Source: Xanthobacteraceae bacterium (GTDB taxonomy: Bacteria; Pseudomonadota; Alphaproteobacteria; Rhizobiales; Xanthobacteraceae). Taken from it: 6,211 bases of DNA. Below the pieces are notes generated by a model. It made no database searches. It was not told where the DNA came from and worked only from the letters and a program-made list of their open reading frames with translations. The stretch covers positions 1 through 6,211 of the forward strand of contig JASHQO010000470.1 of assembly GCA_030039105.1 (NCBI GenBank), in the 5' to 3' direction. Both the position numbers and the translations under genes were made by a program. Position 1 is the first letter of the stretch. Every line of letters begins with the position of its first letter. Positions 1-4,769 of this stretch are shown in pieces.

Positions 1-66
1 CTCGCCGTCCATCGTCGGCCGCGCCGTCCTCGCGGATTTCGCCAGCACCGCTGAAAACAACGGCAT
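1..66 (-). CDS. Possible 5' end of an unidentified gene (partial)
   Basis: A minus-strand ATG at 66-64 opens a frame of 22 codons (beginning MPLFSAVLAKSARTA) that runs off the left edge. About 19 of its 22 third positions are G or C, and this bias fades just beyond the ATG, which suits a coding boundary there. The plus-strand frame that uses the same wobble positions has no stop until 313 and turns Arg-rich with poorer wobble bias after about base 70, so I prefer the minus reading. There is no clear Shine-Dalgarno upstream. The product cannot be named from 22 residues. The alternative is the tail of a plus-strand gene, or no gene at all. Confidence 0.33.
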   Translation of the reverse strand, partial: MPLFSAVLAKSARTARPTMDGE

Positions 67-467
67 TGCGATGAAAAAGGTTGCGGATCGTCGTGTCAGG
101 CTTAATCGTATCAGGCTTGGGCGGCGCATGGGCATCGCGGTGACTATCCCCTCGACAGCAACGCGCCCCACACGACAATGGACGTCAATTTTGACGACAT
201 CGCGCCGCCAATGCCGATCAAACCGGCGCGAGCAGGGGCGTAACGGGCGCGTAAATTTTGCCCTTCGCGCCAGCGTGCGAATCGCGCCCGCAGTCTCAAG
301 CGCCGGGAGTTAATGCGCGGTTGCGCCCAAAAGCGCGTCGCAGCGGAATGACGCGATGGGCCAAGAGCAGGCTCGCGCACTGCAACAAATAGCCGTCACT
401 CGATACGGTGTCGTAGCCCTAACCGGGCGTCATCGCACTTGCGACGGCGCGCCGGGAAAGAGCCTCA
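67..467. other. Intergenic stretch without a convincing gene
   Basis: Short frames exist here on both strands but they are Arg/Ser-rich, lack ribosome binding sites and show weak wobble-position bias. The small structures I can see are an 8-bp direct repeat TCAGGCTT at 96-103 and 111-118 (15-bp period), a palindrome CGTCAA-tt-TTGACG at 183-196, and a 6-bp hairpin CGCGTC/GACGCG at 334-355. None has a recognised role. The stretch holds the 3' flank of the small gene ending at 468 and possibly the upstream region of the gene at the left edge. Confidence 0.5.
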
Positions 468-731
468 TCACGATGCCGCGGCCGGTGCTTCCACCAACGT
501 GTGGGTATAGTCGACGCTGTCATAGATCGAGACCTGAACGACCGGGTAGCTCGTTTTGATCACGAGCGCTGCCGCTTGCGCGGCTTCTGCCGTCGTGTAG
601 GAGCTCTTGGTTTGCCGGTCGACCTGAAGCAGATAGCGGCCGCGCTCCGGCTGCTTGCGTTGTGACGGTGCCTCGTCGACATCTTTGTCGGTTTCGTCCT
701 TTACCGGCATCTTGATTTGGTGCGAGGCCAT
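468..731 (-). CDS. Small conserved-type hypothetical protein (87 aa)
   Basis: The ATG at 731 is preceded by a strong AAAGGAG seven bases upstream, which fixes the start. The gene ends at TGA (468-470). The product has a charged, probably disordered N-terminus (residues 1-30, rich in Lys, Asp, Glu and Gln) and then a compact region (about 31-82) that looks like one small alpha/beta fold: a strand at YLLQVDR, an Ala-rich helix around residues 46-58, and strands around VVQVSIYD. There is no signal peptide, membrane segment or cysteine, so it is probably cytosolic. I recognise it only as the kind of short hypothetical protein common in Bradyrhizobium-like genomes and assign no function. It lies 195 bases downstream of the solute-binding protein gene on the same strand, far enough that it probably has its own promoter. 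Confidence 0.8.
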   Translation of the reverse strand: MASHQIKMPVKDETDKDVDEAPSQRKQPERGRYLLQVDRQTKSSYTTAEAAQAAALVIKTSYPVVQVSIYDSVDYTHTLVEAPAAAS

Positions 732-926
732 TCGTTGCTCCTTTGTGGGGGAAACGTCCCTATAAGCCTTCCCGCCGTGAGCCGCCAGAGGCTATTGGGT
801 TCCACAATGCTTGACCGTCGATGCGGACACGAGCAACGGCCGTCGCAAACGTGCGATCTATGGACAGTGCAAGCGCGTCACCGCTGATTCGCGGTTATGG
901 TTGTTGCGCTTTAACGAGTCCATGCT

Positions 927-1991
927 CTACCGCACGCCGCCGGAATTGACGATCGGCCCGGAATAGCCCTCGAACCTCTTGCGCAGCTCCGCGACCTTGG
1001 CCTGGTCGGTGAGGAAGGCGCGATAGTCGTTGGCGACGTTGTAGGACAGGATCGGCTTGTAGCCGGCCGGCGGCGCCACGTCGCTGCGCGGCGACCAGGT
1101 CGGCAGCTTTGCCTGCTGCTCCGGCGCCAACAGCCACGACAGGAACAGCTTTGCGGCGTTCGGATGCGGCGCGTCCTTGAAGATCGCGGCGGTGAGCGGC
1201 CAGATCGGCAGCGCATCGACCGCCGGAAAGTGGGTTTCGACCGGCTGGCCCTGGCGCTTGAGGCCGTCGGTGATGTCGAGGATCGAGTCGAAGGTCACGG
1301 TGTTCTGGCCCGAGCCGATGCTGCGCTGCTCGCCGAGGTGGCCTTGAATGAAGCTCGGCTTCTGGGCCATGTATTTGCCCATGTAGTCCCAGCCGTATTT
1401 TTGCACGATGTGATTGAACACCCACAGCGTGACGTCGTCGTCCGCCGGATAGGCGGTGACGATCTTGCCGGTGAACTGTGGTTTCAGGAAATCCAGCGCC
1501 GAGTTCGGCACCTCGGCGGCGGCGACCTTCTCGGTGTTGTACATATACGGCACCACGTTCACCATGGTGGCCCAGAAGGTGCCGTCTTCGTCCTTGAACG
1601 CCGCGTCCATCTTGTCGAAGCCGCCGGGCTTGAACGCGAGCAGGCGGCCTTCCTTCTTCCAGCGCACATAGTCGGCCGCGGTCTGCAGGATGGCGGCGTC
1701 GACCTCGAGCTTGCCGGCGGCAAGCTGGGCGTCGATCTTCTGGTCGAGCACGTTGGAGAAGCCGCCGCCGATGGTCACCTTGATGCCGGGATAGCGCTCT
1801 TCAAACACCTTGGCGCGGGCTTCCCACGGCGCCGTCGGGCCGCCGACGTAGAACGCGAAGGCGCCTTCGTCCTTGGCCTTGGCGTAGAAATTGTCGAGCG
1901 ACTGCGTTCGCGCCGGCTGAGCCATCGCGAGGCTGGCAAAGGCGACAAAGGCGAAGGCGGCCGCCGGGCGGCGGCCAAAAGCAGTAATCAT
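927..1991 (-). CDS. ABC transporter periplasmic solute-binding protein
   Basis: This 354-residue protein should capture a ligand in the periplasm and hand it to an ABC permease. Residues 1-24 form a Sec signal peptide (basic start, Ala/Phe-rich core, AMA-QP cleavage). Features of the FbpA/AfuA-like group (type 2 periplasmic binding fold) are IDAQLAAGKLEVDAAIL around 86-102, QTAADYVRWKKEG at 103-115, PYMYNTEKV at 148-156, FTGKIVTAYPADDD at 173-186 and HPNAAKLFLSWLLAPEQQA at 276-294. The adjacent Tyr pair that binds iron in FbpA is not evident, so the ligand is open: iron chelate, polyamine, organic acid or other. The start is backed by GGGAGG six bases before the ATG. No permease or ATPase gene adjoins it, so it is either an orphan or served by a remote transporter. 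Family is confident, substrate unknown. Confidence 0.9.
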   Translation of the reverse strand: MITAFGRRPAAAFAFVAFASLAMAQPARTQSLDNFYAKAKDEGAFAFYVGGPTAPWEARAKVFEERYPGIKVTIGGGFSNVLDQKIDAQLAAGKLEVDAAILQTAADYVRWKKEGRLLAFKPGGFDKMDAAFKDEDGTFWATMVNVVPYMYNTEKVAAAEVPNSALDFLKPQFTGKIVTAYPADDDVTLWVFNHIVQKYGWDYMGKYMAQKPSFIQGHLGEQRSIGSGQNTVTFDSILDITDGLKRQGQPVETHFPAVDALPIWPLTAAIFKDAPHPNAAKLFLSWLLAPEQQAKLPTWSPRSDVAPPAGYKPILSYNVANDYRAFLTDQAKVAELRKRFEGYSGPIVNSGGVR

Positions 1992-2023
1992 GGTGGTCCT
2001 CCCGAGACGCTGTTTTGACCGGG

Positions 2024-2052
2024 ATCATCGCCGTTGGCGGCGGGAAAAACAA
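2024..2052 (-). promoter_or_regulatory. Candidate sigma-70-type promoter of the solute-binding protein gene
   Basis: On the minus strand, TTGTTT (2052-2047) and GATGAT (2029-2024) are separated by exactly 17 bases. Each hexamer matches four or more consensus positions. The -10 lies about 32 bases before the ATG at 1991, which leaves room for a short leader carrying the GGGAGG site. This is a visual match only, and alphaproteobacterial promoters are loose. Confidence 0.35.
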
Positions 2053-2073
2053 GCAACTCGAAGTGGGAGCGGC

Positions 2074-2100
2074 GCGGCGGCGCCTCGCCAAGCCGCCGCC
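2074..2100. other. GC-rich stem-loop in the divergent spacer
   Basis: GCGGCGG (2074-2080) can pair with CCGCCGC (2093-2099). A shifted pairing, GGCGGCG (2076-2082) with CGCCGCC (2094-2100), is equally good. It sits between the divergent solute-binding protein and small membrane protein genes, 53 bases before the latter's ATG, and could fold in that leader. No T-tract follows, so it is not a standard terminator. It may be only a by-product of GC richness. Confidence 0.25.
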
Positions 2101-2152
2101 TGCCATGCTAACCACCGGCTCGGGCCGCCAACCGACGAGGGGAAACCGTCCG

Positions 2153-2353
2153 ATGAAAATGATCGCGTATCTGCTCGCCATTATCTGCGCGATTGCCGCC
2201 GTGATGTATTTCATGACGCCCGCCGGCCAATTGCCGACCTTCATGCCGGGCCACATCGCCGGCTCCGTTCATATTCACAAGACGCATGCCATTGCGGCGG
2301 CCGTTGCCGCCGTGGTGCTGTTCCTGATCGGCCGGTTCATGCGGCGGCGTTAA
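2153..2353 (+). CDS. Small two-helix membrane protein (66 aa)
   Basis: The start at 2153 is preferred over the upstream in-frame ATG at 2015 because GAGGGG lies about ten bases before it and a hydrophobic helix begins at once. The extra 46 residues of the longer form are low-complexity and have no ribosome site. The protein has a membrane segment at about residues 4-21, a short loop with four histidines (H34, H40, H42, H45), a second membrane segment at about 47-61, and a basic RFMRRR tail that should stay in the cytoplasm. I do not recognise a named family. The histidine-rich loop could bind a metal, which is speculation. Its stop overlaps the stop of the convergent thioesterase gene by four bases. 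Confidence 0.72.
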   Translation: MKMIAYLLAIICAIAAVMYFMTPAGQLPTFMPGHIAGSVHIHKTHAIAAAVAAVVLFLIGRFMRRR

Positions 2354-2790
2354 TCGGGCTTTTGCGCCGCGCCCAGCTTGCGCTGCACCCGCTCGTCGAA
2401 ACGCTCGACGCTGACGACGACACGCTGATGGGTGCCGCCGCCGATGACCTCGATGTCGTCGCGGGCTTCGACGCGAAACGTGATGGTGCGGCCTTCGAGG
2501 GCGATGACCTCGGCGGTGGCGGTGACGTGCAAGCCGACCGGCGTCGCCGCCACGTGGCTGACGTCGAGCTTGATGCCAAGGCTCTGATGGCCGGCGGGCA
2601 ACAGGTGCTCGACCGCCGCCAGCGATGCCGCCTCGATCAGGTTGATCATCACCGGCGTCGCCAGCACCGCGATACGCCCCGAGCCGACGAACGGCGCGGT
2701 ATGCTCGGGCCCGACCACGATTTCCCTGGTCCCGGTGAGGCCGGGCGTGACGCGGGACAGCACTGTGCTGACGCGAGGCGGGGAAGTCAT
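2350..2790 (-). CDS. FlK-family hot-dog acyl-CoA thioesterase
   Basis: The 146-residue product matches the fluoroacetyl-CoA thioesterase (FlK) family, single hot-dog-fold enzymes that hydrolyse acyl-CoA to acid and CoA in the cytoplasm. FlK is about 139 residues. The catalytic Thr, Glu and His (FlK 42/50/76) correspond to T45, E53 and H79 with identical spacing. FlK Gly69 and Arg120 correspond to G72 and R123 (in GTHQRV). SHVAATPVGLHVTATAE (78-94) and the following EG-R pattern are family hallmarks. The FlK lid residues Phe33 and Phe36 align to Gly and Arg here, so a fluoroacetyl specialist is unlikely; a general short-chain or detoxifying thioesterase is more probable (inference). No Shine-Dalgarno precedes the ATG. 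A GTG at codon 10 is an alternative start. The gene converges on, and overlaps by four bases, the small membrane protein gene. Confidence 0.88.
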   Translation of the reverse strand: MTSPPRVSTVLSRVTPGLTGTREIVVGPEHTAPFVGSGRIAVLATPVMINLIEAASLAAVEHLLPAGHQSLGIKLDVSHVAATPVGLHVTATAEVIALEGRTITFRVEARDDIEVIGGGTHQRVVVSVERFDERVQRKLGAAQKPD

Positions 2791-2795
2791 GCCGC

Positions 2796-2824
2796 TTTAT
2801 GAAGGATAATGGTCCGTGTTCCAA
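2796..2824 (-). promoter_or_regulatory. Candidate promoter of the thioesterase gene, possibly leaderless
   Basis: On the minus strand TTGGAA (2824-2819) and CATAAA (2801-2796) are spaced by 17 bases, each matching four of six consensus bases. Only five bases separate the -10 from the ATG at 2790, so a normal start site would fall on or beside the ATG and give a leaderless message. This fits the missing Shine-Dalgarno. It is a weak match judged by eye. Confidence 0.3.
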
Positions 2825-2865
2825 CCCCGCACCATTCGACCGATGACATTTCCCGTCGATGTCCC

Positions 2866-2896
2866 TTGTCCCAACGCGCCGTGTTCTTGCTAAGAT
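2866..2896 (+). promoter_or_regulatory. Weak candidate promoter of the PsiF-like gene
   Basis: TTGTCC (2866-2871) and TAAGAT (2891-2896) lie 19 bases apart, a little wider than ideal, with the -10 30 bases before the ATG at 2927. No convincing Pho box was found, although PsiF of E. coli is phosphate-starvation induced. Confidence 0.25.
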
Positions 2897-2926
2897 GCGC
2901 GCGGGGGCTTTTGGGGAGTCGCTGAC

Positions 2927-3157
2927 ATGCATCGATGCCTTTTGGTCGCCGCGGCGCTGATCGTGGCGCTGCCGAGCCCTCAAGCCCTTGCGGTTACCGC
3001 AAAGCAGAAAATGGCAACGTGCAAGTTCGGCGCCGACGACCAGAAACTCGCCGGCAAGGCGCGCACGGCCTTCATGGCCAAGTGCATGTCCAACAAGAAC
3101 GATCCGCGCGGCGGCGCTGTCGGCGCAGCGGGTGCCGCCCCGCCGCCCAAGGACTAA
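2927..3157 (+). CDS. PsiF-family small secreted protein (single repeat)
   Basis: The 76-residue product begins with a signal peptide (residues 1-22, cleavage after ALA), so the mature protein should be periplasmic and about 54 residues long. Residues 27-55 match the PsiF repeat: a Cys-containing start (MATCKFGADDQKL), then GKARTAFMAKCM. C32 and C53 are the conserved repeat cysteines and could form a disulfide. E. coli PsiF carries two such repeats in 106 residues; this protein has one, followed by a Gly/Ala/Pro-rich tail. PsiF is named for phosphate-starvation induction in E. coli, but its biochemical role is unknown. GGGGAG nine bases before the ATG supports the start. The MFS gene follows after 66 bases in the same direction, so read-through is possible. 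Confidence 0.82.
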   Translation: MHRCLLVAAALIVALPSPQALAVTAKQKMATCKFGADDQKLAGKARTAFMAKCMSNKNDPRGGAVGAAGAAPPPKD

Positions 3158-3162
3158 AGCGG

Positions 3163-3181
3163 CGGCGGATTGCGACCGCCG
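3163..3181 (+). terminator. Weak hairpin after the PsiF-like gene
   Basis: CGGCGG (3163-3168) and CCGCCG (3176-3181) form a six-pair GC stem with a seven-base loop just after the TAA. No T-run follows, so it could at most attenuate transcription between the PsiF-like and MFS genes. It may be a chance product of GC-rich sequence. Confidence 0.2.
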
Positions 3182-3223
3182 ACAAGGCGGCGCGCAACGA
3201 CACGATAAGACGGGGAGCAAACG

Positions 3224-4522
3224 ATGACGACGCAGACCGGCGTGATGCCGGCCACGCATTTCCGGCGCGGCTGGATTTACGTCCTGACGCTGGCGCTCGT
3301 GACCATCAATTACATGGACCGCTCGGCGCTCGGCGTGGTGGCGCAGGCGATCCGCGCCGAATTCGGCCTGTCGCCGGTGCAGATGGGCTACCTGTTCTCC
3401 TCGTTTTTCTGGAGCTACGTGATCTTCCTGCTGCCGATCGGCATCATGCTCGACCGCTTCAGCACCAGGACCATCAATTCGATCGGCATCGCGGTGTGGT
3501 CGCTGGCGATGGCCGCGACCGCGGGCGTGTGGAGCTTTGCGAGCCTGCTCGGGGCGCGGCTCGCCATGGGCGCCGGCGAGGCCACCTCGATCCCGTCCTG
3601 CGGCCGTATCGTGCGCGAGTGGATGCCGGCGCAGGAACGCGGCGTCGCCAACGCTTTTTGGAGCGCCGGCAGCTTCCTCGGCCCGGCGATCGGCGCCATC
3701 GTCGTCGCCGCGCTGACCAGCAATTGGGGCTGGCGCGCCGCCTTCATCATTCTCGCCGTGCTGGGCCTCGTCTGGCTCGTCTGCAACCTCGTCTGGTTCG
3801 ACAAGCCGGAGAAGGTGCGCTGGCTCGGCGACGACGAGCGCCGCAAAATCCTGAACGAGCGCTCGGCGGGCTCGCCCGACGAGATCGGCTTGCGGGGCAA
3901 TCCCGGCGTCGTGCTCGAGCTCCTGCAATCGCCATCGATGTGGGGCGCCATGATCGCCCAGGCCGCCGGCATCTATGCGCTTTATCTGCTGCTGTTCTGG
4001 CTGCCGAGCTACCTGCAGGACACCAAGCACCTGACCATCATGAAGACCGGCATCTATACGGCGATCCCGTGGGCGATCGCGGTGCCGGTGAGCATCCTGC
4101 TCGGCATCGTCAGCGACCGCCTGCTCAAGAGCAACACGCTGCTCGCCGGCGGCCGCCGCGGCATGGTAATGTTCTGTTTGCTGCTGGCCGCCGCGCTCGC
4201 TTTGGTGCCGTTCACGAACGACACCACGGCGATCCTGCTGTTGTTCGCGCTGTCGCTGTCGGGCATCAACGCTGCGATCTCGCTCAATCTGTCGCTCGTC
4301 ACCGACCTGGTGCACCGCGCCCGCGACGTCGGCAAGGCGATCAGCCTCACCATCCTCAGCGGCAACTTATGCGGACTGCTGGCGCCGATCGTGACCGGGT
4401 ACATCATCGCCGGCCTCGGCAGCTACGATTGGGCGCTGTGGGTTGCCGGCATTCTGCTGCTCGTCGGCGTGATCGCGCTCGGCACCATGACGCGCAAGGT
4501 GATCCTGCGGTCGGCGGCTTGA
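3224..4522 (+). CDS. MFS transporter, anion:cation symporter (ACS) type
   Basis: A 432-residue inner-membrane permease with about 12 hydrophobic segments, the usual length for the major facilitator superfamily. ACS-type signatures are NYMDRSALGVVAQAI in and after helix 1 (29-43), the motif-A-like GIMLDRFSTRT in loop 2-3 (73-83), and RLAMGAGEATSIPS (112-125) with REWMPAQERGVANAFWSAGS (131-150) through helices 4-5. A cytoplasmic loop around 193-228 separates the halves. ACS members import organic anions (hexuronates, galactarate, phthalate, tartrate) with protons; the substrate here cannot be told. GGGGAG seven bases before the ATG fixes the start. The gene lies 66 bases after the PsiF-like gene and is followed by the tandem palindromic repeats and then the hydrolase, so the hydrolase may act on what it imports (inference). 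Confidence 0.92.
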   Translation: MTTQTGVMPATHFRRGWIYVLTLALVTINYMDRSALGVVAQAIRAEFGLSPVQMGYLFSSFFWSYVIFLLPIGIMLDRFSTRTINSIGIAVWSLAMAATAGVWSFASLLGARLAMGAGEATSIPSCGRIVREWMPAQERGVANAFWSAGSFLGPAIGAIVVAALTSNWGWRAAFIILAVLGLVWLVCNLVWFDKPEKVRWLGDDERRKILNERSAGSPDEIGLRGNPGVVLELLQSPSMWGAMIAQAAGIYALYLLLFWLPSYLQDTKHLTIMKTGIYTAIPWAIAVPVSILLGIVSDRLLKSNTLLAGGRRGMVMFCLLLAAALALVPFTNDTTAILLLFALSLSGINAAISLNLSLVTDLVHRARDVGKAISLTILSGNLCGLLAPIVTGYIIAGLGSYDWALWVAGILLLVGVIALGTMTRKVILRSAA

Positions 4523-4531
4523 GCTGGCTGT

Positions 4532-4621
4532 TGTAGCCCGGATGGAGCGAAGCGCAATCCGGGTGGATATCTACACCTCGCCGCCGACCCCGGATTTCGC
4601 TGGCGCTCCATCCGGGCCACA
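4532..4621. repeat. REP-like palindrome, copy 1
   Basis: The left arm (4532-4563, starting TGTAGCCCGGATGGAGCG) and the right arm (4588-4621) are near-perfect reverse complements around a loop of about 24 bases. Mismatches are few: a one-base length difference and changes in the middle of the arms, plus a G:A versus G:G-type change at the outer end (CCACA where CTACA would pair exactly). A transcript would fold into a long hairpin after the MFS stop and could protect or end that message. Confidence 0.85.
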
Positions 4622-4648
4622 TTAGGACAACCCGCGAGAAAGGACTCT

Positions 4649-4738
4649 TGTAGCCCGGATGGAGCGAAGCGCAATCCGGGTCGGTATCTACACCTCGCCG
4701 TCGACCCCGGATTTCGCTGACGCTCCATCCGGGCTACA
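4649..4738. repeat. REP-like palindrome, copy 2
   Basis: This has the same structure as copy 1, 117 bases downstream. Here the outer right arm reads GGGCTACA, which pairs exactly with TGTAGCCC of the left arm, so the outer stem is intact where copy 1 has a mismatch. Three of the seven differences from copy 1 fall in the loop, where folding would not be disturbed. The right arm ends 31 bases before the hydrolase ATG. Confidence 0.85.
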
Positions 4739-4753
4739 TTAGGACAACCCGCG

Positions 4754-4761
4754 AGGAAGGA
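4754..4761 (+). promoter_or_regulatory. Ribosome binding site of the hydrolase inside the repeat
   Basis: AGGAAGGA eight bases before the ATG at 4770 is the only plausible Shine-Dalgarno for the hydrolase. It lies in the tail of repeat copy 2. The matching place in copy 1 (about 4637-4644) reads AGAAAGGA, one base poorer, and has no ATG at the right distance. Confidence 0.6.
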
Positions 4762-4769
4762 CGCCCGCC

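Larger units (their letters stand above)
4531..4764. repeat. Tandem direct duplication of a 117-bp intergenic element
   Basis: Copy 1 (4531-4647) and copy 2 (4648-4764) align without gaps and differ at seven positions. The repeat unit contains a long inverted repeat plus a roughly 26-base tail (ATTAGGACAACCCGCGAG and following bases). It fills nearly the whole 247-base gap between the MFS and hydrolase genes. The sequence type is an intergenic palindrome I associate with Bradyrhizobium-like genomes. The tandem doubling probably arose by local duplication. Confidence 0.92.

Noticed and set aside
431..446. TCGCA-ct-TGCGA as a terminator after the 87-residue gene
   Set aside because: A two-base loop cannot form a stable hairpin and there is no T-tract. 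It is a short palindrome probably due to chance.
732..830. EcfG (GGAAC ... GTT) general stress promoter before the 87-residue gene
   Set aside because: GGAAC is present on the minus strand, but no GTT lies at the required distance, and no convincing sigma-70 pair was found either.
871..911. Terminator for the solute-binding protein gene
   Set aside because: AAGCGC/GCGCTT with an inner CCGC/GCGG could pair, but the stem is broken by large internal loops and no T-run follows on the minus strand.
1164..2018. 284-codon plus-strand open frame
   Set aside because: It is antisense to the solute-binding protein gene, which has a signal peptide, family motifs and a ribosome site.
2014..2152. In-frame ATG at 2015 as start of the small membrane protein
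   Set aside because: It has no ribosome site, would add 46 low-complexity residues before the first membrane helix, and would overlap the likely promoter of the divergent gene. The ATG at 2153 has GAGGGG.
2840..2872. Pho box upstream of the PsiF-like gene
   Set aside because: Only a single TGTCAT-like half (on the minus strand) is visible, and no pair of CTGTCAT-type repeats at the proper 11-base period.
2108..4315. 735-codon minus-strand open frame
   Set aside because: It runs antisense through the MFS and PsiF-like genes and in another frame over the thioesterase. The product is His/Arg/Gln-rich low-complexity with no fold signature, a normal artefact of GC-rich wobble bias.
2935..4536. 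533-codon plus-strand open frame
   Set aside because: It is frame-shifted relative to the PsiF-like and MFS genes, both of which have clear family matches, signal or membrane segments and ribosome sites. The product is Arg-rich and lacks any motif.
4404..4728. Two minus-strand frames over the tandem repeat (peptides such as GLRFAPSGLQ)
   Set aside because: They are translations of the palindromic repeat itself. Such peptides appear in many spurious annotations and carry no gene-like features.
4531..4764. CRISPR-like or satellite array
   Set aside because: There are only two copies, the 117-bp unit is nearly all repeat with no variable spacers, and each unit is a long palindrome.
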